Positions 23,701 to 38,421 of a stretch of DNA of 64,000 bases are shown here, in pieces; positions within the stretch are counted from its first letter, which is position 1, and each line of letters begins with the position of its first letter. This DNA comes from Sphaeroforma sirkka (taxonomy: Eukaryota > Opisthokonta > Ichthyosporea > Ichthyophonida). Location of the stretch: the NCBI GenBank assembly GCA_001586965.3, contig LUCW03000111.1, positions 1-64,000 on the forward strand, in the 5' to 3' direction. The notes under the pieces are model-generated. The model saw only the letters and a program-made list of their open reading frames with translations, searched no databases and was not told the origin of the DNA. A program made the position numbers and the translations under genes.

Positions 23701-26700
23701 ACTGTGAATACATAGGCAATTAGGTGCAATACCCTGGAACTGTGAATACATAGGCAATTAGGTGCAATACCCTGGAACTGTGAATACATAGGCAATTAGG
23801 TGCAATACCCTGGAACTGTGAATACATAGGCAATTAGGTGCAATACCCTGGAACTGTGAATACATAGGCAATTAGGTGCAATACCCTGGAACTGTGAATA
23901 CATAGGCAATTAGGTGCAATACCCTGGAACTGTGAATACATAGGCAATTAGGTGCAATACCCTGGAACTGTGAATACATAGGCAATTAGGTGCAATACCC
24001 TGGAACTGTGAATACATAGGCAATTAGGTGCAATACCCTGGAACTGTGAATACATAGGCAATTAGGTGCAATACCCTGGAACTGTGAATACATAGGCAAT
24101 TAGGTGCAATACCCTGGAACTGTGAATACATAGGCAATTAGGTGCAATACCCTGGAACTGTGAATACATAGGCAATTAGGTGCAATACCCTGGAACTGTG
24201 AATACATAGGCAATTAGGTGCAATACCCTGGAACTGTGAATACATAGGCAATTAGGTGCAATACCCTGGAACTGTGAATACATAGGCAATTAGGTGCAAT
24301 ACCCTGGAACTGTGAATACATAGGCAATTAGGTGCAATACCCTGGAACTGTGAATACATAGGCAATTAGGTGCAATACCCTGGAACTGTGAATACATAGG
24401 CAATTAGGTGCAATACCCTGGAACTGTGAATACATAGGCAATTAGGTGCAATACCCTGGAACTGTGAATACATAGGCAATTAGGTGCAATACCCTGGAAC
24501 TGTGAATACATAGGCAATTAGGTGCAATACCCTGGAACTGTGAATACATAGGCAATTAGGTGCAATACCCTGGAACTGTGAATACATAGGCAATTAGGTG
24601 CAATACCCTGGAACTGTGAATACATAGGCAATTAGGTGCAATACCCTGGAACTGTGAATACATAGGCAATTAGGTGCAATACCCTGGAACTGTGAATACA
24701 TAGGCAATTAGGTGCAATACCCTGGAACTGTGAATACATAGGCAATTAGGTGCAATACCCTGGAACTGTGAATACATAGGCAATTAGGTGCAATACCCTG
24801 GAACTGTGAATACATAGGCAATTAGGTGCAATACCCTGGAACTGTGAATACATAGGCAATTAGGTGCAATACCCTGGAACTGTGAATACATAGGCAATTA
24901 GGTGCAATACCCTGGAACTGTGAATACATAGGCAATTAGGTGCAATACCCTGGAACTGTGAATACATAGGCAATTAGGTGCAATACCCTGGAACTGTGAA
25001 TACATAGGCAATTAGGTGCAATACCCTGGAACTGTGAATACATAGGCAATTAGGTGCAATACCCTGGAACTGTGAATACATAGGCAATTAGGTGCAATAC
25101 CCTGGAACTGTGAATACATAGGCAATTAGGTGCAATACCCTGGAACTGTGAATACATAGGCAATTAGGTGCAATACCCTGGAACTGTGAATACATAGGCA
25201 ATTAGGTGCAATACCCTGGAACTGTGAATACATAGGCAATTAGGTGCAATACCCTGGAACTGTGAATACATAGGCAATTAGGTGCAATACCCTGGAACTG
25301 TGAATACATAGGCAATTAGGTGCAATACCCTGGAACTGTGAATACATAGGCAATTAGGTGCAATACCCTGGAACTGTGAATACATAGGCAATTAGGTGCA
25401 ATACCCTGGAACTGTGAATACATAGGCAATTAGGTGCAATACCCTGGAACTGTGAATACATAGGCAATTAGGTGCAATACCCTGGAACTGTGAATACATA
25501 GGCAATTAGGTGCAATACCCTGGAACTGTGAATACATAGGCAATTAGGTGCAATACCCTGGAACTGTGAATACATAGGCAATTAGGTGCAATACCCTGGA
25601 ACTGTGAATACATAGGCAATTAGGTGCAATACCCTGGAACTGTGAATACATAGGCAATTAGGTGCAATACCCTGGAACTGTGAATACATAGGCAATTAGG
25701 TGCAATACCCTGGAACTGTGAATACATAGGCAATTAGGTGCAATACCCTGGAACTGTGAATACATAGGCAATTAGGTGCAATACCCTGGAACTGTGAATA
25801 CATAGGCAATTAGGTGCAATACCCTGGAACTGTGAATACATAGGCAATTAGGTGCAATACCCTGGAACTGTGAATACATAGGCAATTAGGTGCAATACCC
25901 TGGAACTGTGAATACATAGGCAATTAGGTGCAATACCCTGGAACTGTGAATACATAGGCAATTAGGTGCAATACCCTGGAACTGTGAATACATAGGCAAT
26001 TAGGTGCAATACCCTGGAACTGTGAATACATAGGCAATTAGGTGCAATACCCTGGAACTGTGAATACATAGGCAATTAGGTGCAATACCCTGGAACTGTG
26101 AATACATAGGCAATTAGGTGCAATACCCTGGAACTGTGAATACATAGGCAATTAGGTGCAATACCCTGGAACTGTGAATACATAGGCAATTAGGTGCAAT
26201 ACCCTGGAACTGTGAATACATAGGCAATTAGGTGCAATACCCTGGAACTGTGAATACATAGGCAATTAGGTGCAATACCCTGGAACTGTGAATACATAGG
26301 CAATTAGGTGCAATACCCTGGAACTGTGAATACATAGGCAATTAGGTGCAATACCCTGGAACTGTGAATACATAGGCAATTAGGTGCAATACCCTGGAAC
26401 TGTGAATACATAGGCAATTAGGTGCAATACCCTGGAACTGTGAATACATAGGCAATTAGGTGCAATACCCTGGAACTGTGAATACATAGGCAATTAGGTG
26501 CAATACCCTGGAACTGTGAATACATAGGCAATTAGGTGCAATACCCTGGAACTGTGAATACATAGGCAATTAGGTGCAATACCCTGGAACTGTGAATACA
26601 TAGGCAATTAGGTGCAATACCCTGGAACTGTGAATACATAGGCAATTAGGTGCAATACCCTGGAACTGTGAATACATAGGCAATTAGGTGCAATACCCTG

Positions 26701-27773
26701 GAACTGTGAATACATAGGCAATTAGGTGCAATACCCTGGAACTGTGAATACATAGGCAATTAGGTGCAATACCCTGGAACTGTGAATACATAGGCAATTA
26801 GGTGCAATACCCTGGAACTGTGAATACATAGGCAATTAGGTGCAATACCCTGGAACTGTGAATACATAGGCAATTAGGTGCAATACCCTGGAACTGTGAA
26901 TACATAGGCAATTAGGTGCAATACCCTGGAACTGTGAATACATAGGCAATTAGGTGCAATACCCTGGAACTGTGAATACATAGGCAATTAGGTGCAATAC
27001 CCTGGAACTGTGAATACATAGGCAATTAGGTGCAATACCCTGGAACTGTGAATACATAGGCAATTAGGTGCAATACCCTGGAACTGTGAATACATAGGCA
27101 ATTAGGTGCAATACCCTGGAACTGTGAATACATAGGCAATTAGGTGCAATACCCTGGAACTGTGAATACATAGGCAATTAGGTGCAATACCCTGGAACTG
27201 TGAATACATAGGCAATTAGGTGCAATACCCTGGAACTGTGAATACATAGGCAATTAGGTGCAATACCCTGGAACTGTGAATACATAGGCAATTAGGTGCA
27301 ATACCCTGGAACTGTGAATACATAGGCAATTAGGTGCAATACCCTGGAACTGTGAATACATAGGCAATTAGGTGCAATACCCTGGAACTGTGAATACATA
27401 GGCAATTAGGTGCAATACCCTGGAACTGTGAATACATAGGCAATTAGGTGCAATACCCTGGAACTGTGAATACATAGGCAATTAGGTGCAATACCCTGGA
27501 ACTGTGAATACATAGGCAATTAGGTGCAATACCCTGGAACTGTGAATACATAGGCAATTAGGTGCAATACCCTGGAACTGTGAATACATAGGCAATTAGG
27601 TGCAATACCCTGGAACTGTGAATACATAGGCAATTAGGTGCAATACCCTGGAACTGTGAATACATAGGCAATTAGGTGCAATACCCTGGAACTGTGAATA
27701 CATAGGCAATTAGGTGCAATACCCTGGAACTGTGAATACATAGGCAATTAGGTGCAATACCCTGGAACTGTGA
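14785..27773. repeat. Satellite, homogeneous core (~340 identical copies)
   Basis: From about 14785 to 27773 the sequence is exactly periodic. Text lines 1140 bp apart (30 x 38) are identical at every point I compared (14881, 16021, 17161 and on to 27421). I saw no substitution or indel in ~13 kb. This is either a very recently homogenised array or a product of assembly or consensus building. Confidence 0.9.
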
Positions 27774-30700
27774 AAATACCCTGAACTGTGAATACATAGG
27801 CAATTAGGTGCAATACCCTGGAACTGGGAATACATAGGCAATTAGGGTGCAATACCAAAGGCCTGGAACTGTGAATACATATAGGCAATTAGGTGCAATA
27901 CCCTGAACTGTGAATACATAGGCAATTAGGTGCACACACCCTGGAACCGTGAATACATAGGCAATTAGGTGCAATACCCTGGAACTGTGAATACATAGGC
28001 AATTAGGTGCACCACCCTGAACTGTGGAATACATAGGGCAATTAGGTGCAACACCCTGGAACTGTGAATACATAGGCAATTAGGTGCAACACCCTGGAAC
28101 TGTGAATACATAGGCAAATTAGGTGCAATACCCCTGGAACCGTGAATACATAGGCAATTAGGGTGCAATACCTGCGGAACCGTGAATACATAGGCAATTA
28201 GGGTGCAATACCCTGAACTGTGAATACATAGGCAATTAGGTGCAATAACCCTGAACTGTGAACACATAGGCAATTAGGTGCAATACCCTGGAACTGTGAA
28301 TACATAGGCAATTAGGTGCAAACACCCTGGAACTGTGAATACATAGGCAATTAGGTGCAATACCCTGAACTGTGAATACATAGGCAATTAGGTGCACACC
28401 GTGGAACTGTGAAATACATAGGCAATTAGGTGCACACCCTGGAACTGTGAATACATAGGCAATTAGGTGCAATACCCTGAACTGTGAATACATAGGCAAT
28501 TAGGTGCAATAACACCTGGAACTGTGAATACATAGGCAATTAGGTGCAATACCCTGGAACTGTGAATACATAGGCAATTAGGTGCACAACCTGAACTGTG
28601 AAATACATAGGCAATTAGGGTGCAATACCCTGGAACTGTGAATACATAGGCAATTAGGTGCAACACCCTGAACTGTGAATACATAGGCAATTAGGTGCAA
28701 TACCCTGAAACTGTGGAATACATAGGCAATTAGGTGCAACACCCTGGAACTGTGAACACATAGGCAATTAGGTGCAATACCCTGAACTGTGAATACATAG
28801 GCAATTAGGTGCACACCCTGGAACTGTGAAACATAGGCAATTAGGTGCAACACCCTGGAACTGTGAAACATAGGCAATTAGGTGCAACACCCTGAACTGT
28901 GAATACATAGGCAATTAGGTGCAACACCCTGGAACTGTGAATACATAGGCAATTAGGTGCAATACCCTGGAACTGTGAATACATAGGCAATTAGGTGCAA
29001 CACCCTGGAACTGTGAATACATAGGCAATTAGGTGCAATACCCTGGAACTGTGAATACATAGGCAATTAGGTGCAATACCCTGAACTGTGAATACATAGG
29101 CAATTAGGTGCAACACCCTGGAACTGTGAATACATAGGCAATTAGGTGCAACACCCTGGAACTGTGAATACATAGGCAATTAGGTGCAATAACCCTGAAC
29201 TGTGAATACATAGGCAATTAGGTGCAACAACCCTGAACTGTGAATACATAGGCAATTAGGTGCAATACCCTGAACTGTGAAACATAGGCAATTAGGTGCA
29301 ATACCCTGGAACTGTGAATACATAGGCAATTAGGGCAATACACCCTGAACTGTGAATACATAGGCAATTAGGTGCAACACCCTGAACTGTGAATACATAG
29401 GCAATTAGGTGCAATACCCTGAACTGTGAATACATAGGCAAATTAGGTGCAACACCCTGGAACTGTGAATACATAGGCAATTAGGTGCAATACCCTGAAC
29501 TGTGAATACATAGGCAATTAGGTGCAATACCCTGAACCGTGAATACATAGGCAATTAGGTGCAACACCCTGGAACTGTGAATACATAGGCAATTAGGTGC
29601 AATACCCTGAACTGTGAATACATAGGCAATTAGGGCAATACCCTGAACTGTGAATACATAGGCAATTAGGTGCAATACCCTGAACTGGGAATACATAGGC
29701 AATTAGGTGCAACACCCTGAACTGTGAATACATAGGCAATTAGGTGCAATACCCTGGAACTGTGAATACATAGGCAATTAGGTGCAACACCCTGAACTGT
29801 GAATACATAGGCAATTAGGTGCAATACCCCTGAACTGTGAATACATAGGCAATTAGGTGCAACACCCTGGAACTGTGAATACATAGGCAATTAGGTGCAA
29901 TACCCTGAACTGTGAATACATAGGCAATTAGGTGCAACACCCTGAACTGTGAACACATAGGCAATTAGGTGCACATACCCTGGAACTGTGAATACATAGG
30001 CAATTAGGTGCAATACCCTGAACTGTGAATACATAGGCAATTAGGTGCAACACCCTGAACTGTGAATACATAGGCAATTAGGTGCAACACCCTGAACTGT
30101 GAATACATAGGCAATTAGGTGCAATACCCTGGAACTGTGAATACATAGGCAATTAGGGTGCAACACCCTGAACTGTGAATACATAGGCAATTAGGTGCAA
30201 TACCCTGGAACTGTGAATACATAGGCAATTAGGTGCAATACCCTGGAACTGTGAATACATAGGCAATTAGGTGCAACACCCTGGAACTGTGAATACATAG
30301 GCAATTAGGTGCAACACCCTGGAACTGGGAATACATAGGCAATTAGGTGCAACACCCTGAACTGTGAATACATAGGCAATTAGGTGCAATACCCTGAACT
30401 GTGAATACATAGGCAATTAGGTGCAACACCCTGAACTGTGAATACATAGGCAATTAGGGTGCAACAACCCTGGAACTGTGAATACATAGGCAATTAGGTG
30501 CAACACCCTGGAACTGAATGAATACATAGGCAATTAGGTGCAACACCCTGGAACTGTGAACACATAGGCAATTAGGTGCAACACCCTGAACTGTGAATAC
30601 ATAGGCAATTAGGTGCAACACCCTGGAACTGTGAATACATAGGCAATTAGGTGCAATACCCTGAACTGTGAATACATAGGCAATTAGGTGCAACACCCTG

Positions 30701-33700
30701 AACTGTAAATACATAGGCAATTAGGTGCACAACCCTGAACTGTGAATACATAGGCAATTAGGTGCAACACCCTGGAACTGTGAAATACATAGGCAATTAG
30801 GTGCAACACCCTGAACTGTGAATACATAGGCAATTAGGTGCAATACCCTGGAACTGTGAATACATAGGCAATTAGGGTGCAATACCCCTGAACTGTGAAT
30901 ACATAGGCAATTAGGTGCAATACCCTGAACTGTGAATACATAGGCAATTAGGTGCAACACCCTGGAACTGTGAATACATAGGCAATTAGGTGCAATACCC
31001 TGGAACTGTGAATACATAGGCAATTAGGTGCAATACCCTGGAACTGTGAATACATAGGCAATTAGGTGCAATACCCTGAACTGTGAATACATAGGCAATT
31101 AGGTGCAATACCCTGAACTGTGAATACATAGGCAATTAGGTGCAATACCCTGAACTGTGAATACATAGGCAATTAGGTGCAATACATAGGCACCAGGAAC
31201 AACCCTGAACTGTGAACACATAGGCAATTAGGTGCAACACCCTGAACTGTGAATACATAGGCAATTAGGTGCACCTGGAACTGGAACTGTGAATACATAG
31301 GCAATTAGGGTGCAATACCCCTGAACTGTGAATACATAGGCAATTAGGTGCAATACCCTGGAACTGTGAATACATAGGCAATTAGGGTGCAACACCCTGG
31401 AACTGTGAATACATAGGCAATTAGGCAATACCCTGGAACTGTGAAATACATAGGCAATTAGGGTGCAATACCCTGAACTGTGAATACATAGGCAATTAGG
31501 TGCAACCCTAGGAACTGTGAATACATAGGCATTAGGTGCACAACCCTGAACTGTGAATACATAGGCAATTAGGTGCAATACCCTGAACTGTGAATACATA
31601 GGCAATTAGGTGCAACACCCTGGAACTGGGAATACATAGGCAATTAGGGTGCAATAACCTGGAACTGTGAATACATAGGCAATTAGGTGCAACACCCTGG
31701 ACTGTGAATACATAGGCAATTAGGTGCACACCCTGGAACTGTGAATACATAGGCAATTAGGTGCAATACCTGGAACTGTGAATACAACATAGGCAATTAG
31801 GTGCAATAGGTGAACTGAACTGTGAATACATAGGCAATTAGGTGCACACCCCTGGAACTGTGAAACATAGGCAATTAGGTGCAATACCCTGGAACTGGGA
31901 ATACATAGGCAATTAGGTGCAACCTGGAACTGTGAATACATAGGCATTAGGGGTGCAACCCTGGAACTGTGAAACATACATAGGCAATTAGGTGCAACAC
32001 CTGAACTGGGAATACATAGGCAATTAGGTGCAACAATACCCTGGAACTGTGAATACATAGGCAATTAGGTGCAACAACCTGGAACTGTGAAATACATAGG
32101 CAATTAGGTGCAACAACACCTGAACTGTGAATACATAGGCCCTAGGTGCAATACCCGTGGAACTGTGAATACATAGGCAATTAGGTGCAATACCCCTGAA
32201 CTGTGAATACATAGGCAATTAGGTGCAACAACCCTGAAACTGTGAATACATAGGCAATTAGGTGCAACACCCTGGAACTGTGAATACATAGGCAATTAGG
32301 TGCAATACCCCTGAACCGTGAATACAAGGCAACCCTGAACTGTGAATACATAGGCAATTAGGTGCAATACCCTGGAACTGGGAATACATAGGCAAGGCAA
32401 TTAGGGTGCAATACCTGGAACTGTGAATACATAGGCAATTAGGTGCAATACCCTGGAACTGTGAATACATAGGCAATTAGGTGCAACACCCTGAACTGGG
32501 AATACATAGGCAATTAGGTGCAACACCTGGAACTGTGTGAATACATAGGCAATTAGGGTGCAATACCCTGGAACTGTGAATACATAGGCAATTAGGTGCA
32601 ACAATACCCTGAACTGTGAATACATAGGCTAGGTGCAATACCCTGAACTGTGAATACATAGGCAATTAGGGTGCATGCACCCTGGAACTGTGAATACATA
32701 GGCAATTAGGTGCAACACCGTGGAACTGTGAACACATAGGCAATTAGGTGCAACACCCCGGAACTGTGAAATACATAGGCAATTAGGTGCAACACCCTGA
32801 ACTGTGAATTAGGTGCAGGTGCAACCCTGGAACTGTGAATACATAGGCAATTAGGTGCAAATACCCTGAACTGTGAATACATAGGCAATTAGGGTGCAAT
32901 ACCCTGAACTGTGAATACATAGGCAATTAGGGTGCACACCTGGAACTGTGAATACATAGGCAATTAGGTGCAATACCCTGGAACTGTGAATACATAGCAA
33001 ATTAGGGTGCAACACCCTGGAACTGTGAATACATAGGCAATTAGGTGCAACACCCTGGAACTGTGAATACATAGGCAATTAGGTGCAAACCTGAACTGTG
33101 AATACATAGGCAATTAGGTGCAATACCCCGGAACTGTGAATACATAGGCAATTAGGGTGCAACCTGAACTGTGAATACATAGGCAATTAGGTGCAATACC
33201 CCTGAACTGGGGAATACATAGGCAATTAGGTGCAATACCCTGGAACTGTGAATACATAGGCAATTAGGTGCAATACCCTGGAACTGTGAACACATAGGCA
33301 ATTAGGTGCACACCCTGGAACTGTGAAACACATAGGCAATTAGGTGCAATACCCTGAACTGTGAATACATAGGCAATTAGGTGCAATACCCTGAACTGTG
33401 AATACATAGGCAATTAGGTGCAACACCCTGAACTGGGAATACATAGGCAATTAGGTGCAACACCCTGGAACTGTGGACATAGGCAATTAGGTGCAACACC
33501 TGGAACTGTGAAACATAGGCAATTAGGTGCAATACCCTGGAACTGTGAATACATAGGCAATTAGGGTGCAATACCCTGGAACTGTGAATACACATAGGCA
33601 ATTAGGTGCAACACCTGGAACTGTGAATACATAGGCAATTAGGTGCAATACCCTGGAACTGTGAATACATAGGCAATTAGGTGCAACACCCTGAACTGTG

Positions 33701-34965
33701 AATACATAGGCATAGGCAATTAGGGCAATACCTGGAACTGTGAATACATAGGCAATTTAGGTGCAACAACCCGTGGAACTGTGAATACATAGGCAATTAG
33801 GTGCAAACCCTGGAACTGGGAATACATAGGCAATTAGGTGCAATACCCTGGAACTGTGAATACATAGGCAATTAGGTGCACATACCCTGAACTGTGAATA
33901 CATAGGCAATTAGGTGCAATACCCTGGAACTGTGAATACATAGGCAATTAGGTGCAACACCCCTGAACTGTGAATACATAGGCAATTAGGGTGCAAACCC
34001 TGGAACTGGGAAATGGGAATACATAGGCAATTAGGTGCAACACCTGGAACTGTGAATACATAGGCAATTAGGTGCAATACCCTGAACTGTGAACACATAG
34101 GCAATTAGGTGCAATACCCTGAACTGTGAATACATAGGCAATTAGGTGCAATACCCTGAACTGTGAATACATAGGCAATTAGGTGCAACACCCTGAACTG
34201 TGAATACATAGGCAATTAGGTGCAATACCCTGGAACTGTGAATACATAGGCAATTAGGCAACACCCTGAACTGTGAATACATAGGCAATTAGGTGCACAA
34301 CCCTGGAACTGTGAATACATAGGCAATTAGGTGCAACACCCTGAACTGTGAATACATAGGCAATTAGGTGCAACACCCTGGAACTGTGAATACATAGGCA
34401 ATTAGGTGCAATACACTGGAACTGTGAATACATAGGCAATTAGGTGCAATACCCTGGAACTGTGAATACATAGGCAATTAGGTGCAATACCCTGGAACTG
34501 TGAAACACATAGGCAATTAGGGTGCAATACCCTGGAACTGTGAAACATAGGCAATTAGGTGCAACACCCTGAACTGTGAATACATAGGCAATTAGGTGCA
34601 ATACCCTGAACTGTGAATACATAGGCAATTAGGTGCAATACCGTGGAACTGTGGAAGGTGCAATACCCTGAACTGTGAATACATAGGCAATTAGGTGCAA
34701 TACCCTGAACTGTGAATACATAGGCAATTAGGTGGAACTGTGAATACATAGGCAATTAGGTGCAATACCCTGAACTGTGAATACATAGGCAATTAGGTGC
34801 AAACCCTGAACTGTGAATACATAGGCAAATTAGGTGCAATACCCTGGGAAATGTAGGCAGGTGCATAGGAACTGTGAATACATAGGCAATTAGGTGCAAA
34901 CTGTGAACTGTGAAAACTAGGTGCAAACCTGACCCTGAAATACATAGGCAAGGCAAATAGGAATT
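27774..34965. repeat. Satellite, right edge zone rich in indels
   Basis: About 188 degraded copies. The dominant variants differ from those on the left: CTGAACTG for CTGGAACTG, and CAACACCC for CAATACCC. There are also many extra or missing single bases (CCCCTG, AGGGTGC, GAAACAT). Monomers become more scrambled towards 34900-34960, where the array meets the second retrotransposon. Confidence 0.9.
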
Positions 34966-36753
34966 TCAGATCCGTCAGGCTTTGTAGTCACCTGAGGAAA
35001 CCCTTTTCGTTTATCTCGTGTGTTCTTATGTAAACGCTTATTCCATTCTTATTAACGATACAAAAGAAAGTCGCGAGATTCACGAAATGCATCGAGGTTA
35101 GCCAAGCTACTGTCCCATCCATGAAACGGGTCTTGTAGTAAGTGTAACCGTCTTCGGATGTTTTGTCAATTATATCTTTGACTTGTGACTCCATAACTGG
35201 TACATCAGAATCAAATGAGCGAGCGAATGAGAGTTCGGAGGTAGGGATACGGTGAGTGCCTAGATTGGTTGCGCTAGTACCATCAATGTTATTCACTTCG
35301 TAAGTATCACTCTTCTCATCATGGTAGGAAATAACAAAAGGTCCTATCGTCTTAGAAGAGAGTTCGGTAACGTTGGCGTTTCGATTTATAATGTTAACGT
35401 AATCGCCGACTTTGAACGGAACAATGTTCTTAGTGTTATTCCATCGGTCATACGCTTTAAGTAGGACACGATTCTTGTGCTCGAGTAAACAGGGGTAAAC
35501 AACGTTCTGCATATGCTCAATCTTTTTTGTAGCCACGGGGTAACGTGTTTCTCGGGCGCAGTTTTATCAAACGTTGCTTGTAATTCACTATAGCGGCCAA
35601 AAAAAAATAGTGAAACGGAAGTGTTCCAGTTTGAGGATTCATGCAGTTATTCATTTGAGTCTGAACCCATTTCAAATGATAAGGCCACATATCCTCAACG
35701 TCGTCTAGTGCGGTACGCAAGAGTTTCTTAAGTTCTCTATGACGTGTCTCATTTGCACCCTGCGTTTGAGGTTTGTAAAGGAACACCACGCCTATGGGTC
35801 ATGCCTGATACGAGTATAAGTGCCTCCATTACGTCGGTACAAAACTCACTACCGTTATCAGAACATAGTACTCGGGGGAAACCGAAGTCCTTAAAGACGT
35901 GATAGCATAATTCTGCCACTGTTTGTGGACATTTGTTCGGTATTGCATAAAGCAAGTTATAGCCCGAAGCCACACATAAGAAATGACAGATATATACATC
36001 GCCAGTATGCTTGGATCGCGGGTGTTTAACCAAATCGCTCGGCGCATCGGTTGGTCTTCTGTCACACTTTTTTAGGGGTGCCCAACCGTATCACTTGATC
36101 TGGTTCTTTTCACAATCAGTACAGCGTCGGTATACCTCACGTATGGTTTCTTTCAGCGCCGGGTGATCAAGCCCTGCACGAATAGCCATTTTATAAGTAT
36201 GCTCATATGCTCGATGCGTTAAATTATGTATAATTTTAACTCTACTTTCGAGCTCCTCTAAGTCAGTCAGATTCTGCGTAACGCTGGCTGGATGAACCAT
36301 AGTCCTGTTGGAAAGGGCAACCTCAGTATCAGGAGGGGTAGACTCCTGAGATACATAATTGACAACATTAGATTGTTGAAGTATCTTCTTCAGTTGTTTC
36401 GCAACTCCTGGCTGTTCTTTAAGCAGCGCTTTAAGTAGTCGAGTGCGAGCTTCAGGTTCTCTTAGAGTTTTGAGTCTTTGATCCATGGCCTTAGCTAGTT
36501 CCATGTTTTTACGATCTAATGCCGTTTCAATCGGCATTACCTCGACTGCAATCTTGTTGGGTGCATGCGTTGTACGAGTCTTGAGCTTTTGTTCAAACTC
36601 TTTAGACTCCTCTAGTTTAGCTAAGAATTCGGTTGAGGGTTTCCACTTAGTGGTACCTGCAGGACCGATGCGACAAACAATGGTGTGTTTCCAAGGTGTC
36701 TTCGTAATAGAATAGGATCCCTGATACAAGAACGTGTCGGTTTCACGGTCGAC

Positions 36754-37011
36754 ATAAATAGGTTCGTCTTGAATCATATTAATTAAATCACGTATCCATG
36801 GGTCGGAGTTACGTAAGGGACAACACAGCGTAATGGTAGATTTAGTAATATTAACATAATTTAACAACTGTGCGATAAGTTGACAAGGTGGGTTAGCCCA
36901 CGCATTAGGCTTTGATAAGTCAAGCTGAAATGCATCACCTTTAGGATGAGTCAACGACCTATATTCAGAAACCTGTTTGTTATGTTCTGTGGCGAACATA
37001 TCAACAGTAAA
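36754..37011 (-). other. Dam-like segment in the second LTR element
   Basis: Between RNase H and integrase, about 86 residues run FTVDMFATEHNKQ, then a Ser/Tyr stretch, GDAFQLDLS, WANPP (NPP at about 36886-36894), a helix, then STITLCCPLRNSDPWI. The positions of the DxFA, W-x-NPP and hydrophobic-strand-plus-W blocks match the segment at 6433-6687 and the phage Dam layout. Finding it at the same place in a diverged second element shows that it is a lineage feature and not a one-off insertion. Confidence 0.55.
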
Positions 37012-38421
37012 TGGACCCCATCGTGATTGAGCGAGGTTAAACCATTTCTTATTTAACATCCAATCTGTTGCTAATAACCCCTTGACTGTTTTCTGGTAGT
37101 CGGGCACAAGTCGAGAGAGCATGTCAGGAAGATGGTTATGTATTCCTGGTATGTGTGTTATATTAAAAGCGAACTTGGCAATAATGTCATGCCAGCGGCT
37201 CACTAACTGTGAGTCAGGGTTCATATCTTTTAAGTATGTTAGAGACTTTTGATCACAGGCGACAGTAAAGTAACTTCCATAAAGGTAGTCTTTAAACTGT
37301 CTTAGCGCAGTAACTATAGCAAGGAGCTCTTGTTTAACGGTAGGGTAATTCCGTTGACTCTTATTATAACTCTTGCTAAAGAATTGTATGTAGCGCGGTT
37401 TACCATTTATCGGTTGGTAAAGCACTCCACCTACCGCTCGATCTGAAGCGTCGGTTGCTACTTGGAATGGGACACCATCCACAGGGTACTGCATGATGGG
37501 TGCGTCCATTACTTTACTTTTGACTAGTTTAAATGCATCATCACATTCTTTAGTCCAAAGCTTTCCTAAAGGTCCTTTGTGCAGCCGTAGGTGACTGAAA
37601 GGCTTTAAGTAATGAGAAAGATGCGGTACCGAATCCGAGAAGAAGTTAACAAACCCACACACAGAGTTCACATCTCTTCCAGTAATTGGTGTTGATAAAT
37701 CCAACAGAAACTGTTTCTTGCCAGGATCAATTTCTACCCCTGTTGCACATACTTTGTAGCCAAGTAAGTGTATAGTATCTTTAGCAAAAAGAACACTTGT
37801 CTTCGTTAATCTTAAGTTTAGCATGATTAAGTCGCTTTAAGACTTCTTTAACGAGTTTAGCATGTTCATGTGCTGTCTTTGTAAAGATAACTATATCATC
37901 TAAATAGACTGATACGTTATACGACAGGTCCGCAAATAGTTCCATCATAACTTGTTGGAAGAAAGAAGGTAACATGTGTAAGCCTTCAGGTGCACCTTTA
38001 AACTGGTACTTCTTACCTTGCCAAGTAAAGGAAAAGTATTTCCTATGAGGCTCATATATCTGTAGTTGATGGAATGCAGCTTTTAAGTCTATCTTGGAAA
38101 AGATAGTCGCACCTCCATTTTGCATAGTATCTCGCTTATCTTAGGTAAGGGAAAACTATGTTGCGGAATTAGTTTGTTGATTGGCGACAGGTCTAGTACT
38201 ACTCTTGTTTTACTAAACGTTCCATCAGATTTATATTGATCGACCGCTAAGAGAGCTAAGTTAACTGGGGTTGCATCATAATTGATTTCAATTAGACCCT
38301 GTTTTAACCAATCTTCGATTTGGGTTTTGACAACGACTTTGTGTCTCCAACTCACGTAGTTATGTGAAGGACACTTTAACTTAGAGAAGTCGATGTTTGT
38401 TAAGTCAAGTCTAACGTACCC

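Larger units (their letters stand above)
8827..34965. repeat. 38-bp tandem satellite array, ~26 kb (~690 copies)
   Basis: The monomer is 38 bp: it starts AATTAGGTGCAATACCC and ends GAATACATAGGC. It repeats head to tail from the 3' LTR at 8826 to the edge of the second retrotransposon. Copy number is estimated by dividing length by 38. Because 38 is not a multiple of three, each minus-strand frame meets one stop every 114 bp, so the many short minus-strand frames are artefacts. There is no telomere-type TTAGGG run and no spacer pattern of a CRISPR. The position beside chromodomain retroelements suggests heterochromatin (pericentromeric or subtelomeric), which is inference. Confidence 0.98.

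Noticed and set aside
8797-34956. Dozens of minus-strand reading frames with MPMYSQFQGIAPN-type repeats
   Set aside because: They are the 38-bp monomer read through three frames; each frame meets a stop every 114 bp, and longer runs arise only from indels. No domain and no start context.
8827-34965. CRISPR-like or telomeric array
   Set aside because: Monomers are contiguous with no unique spacers, the host is eukaryotic, and the unit has no TTAGGG-type telomere run.
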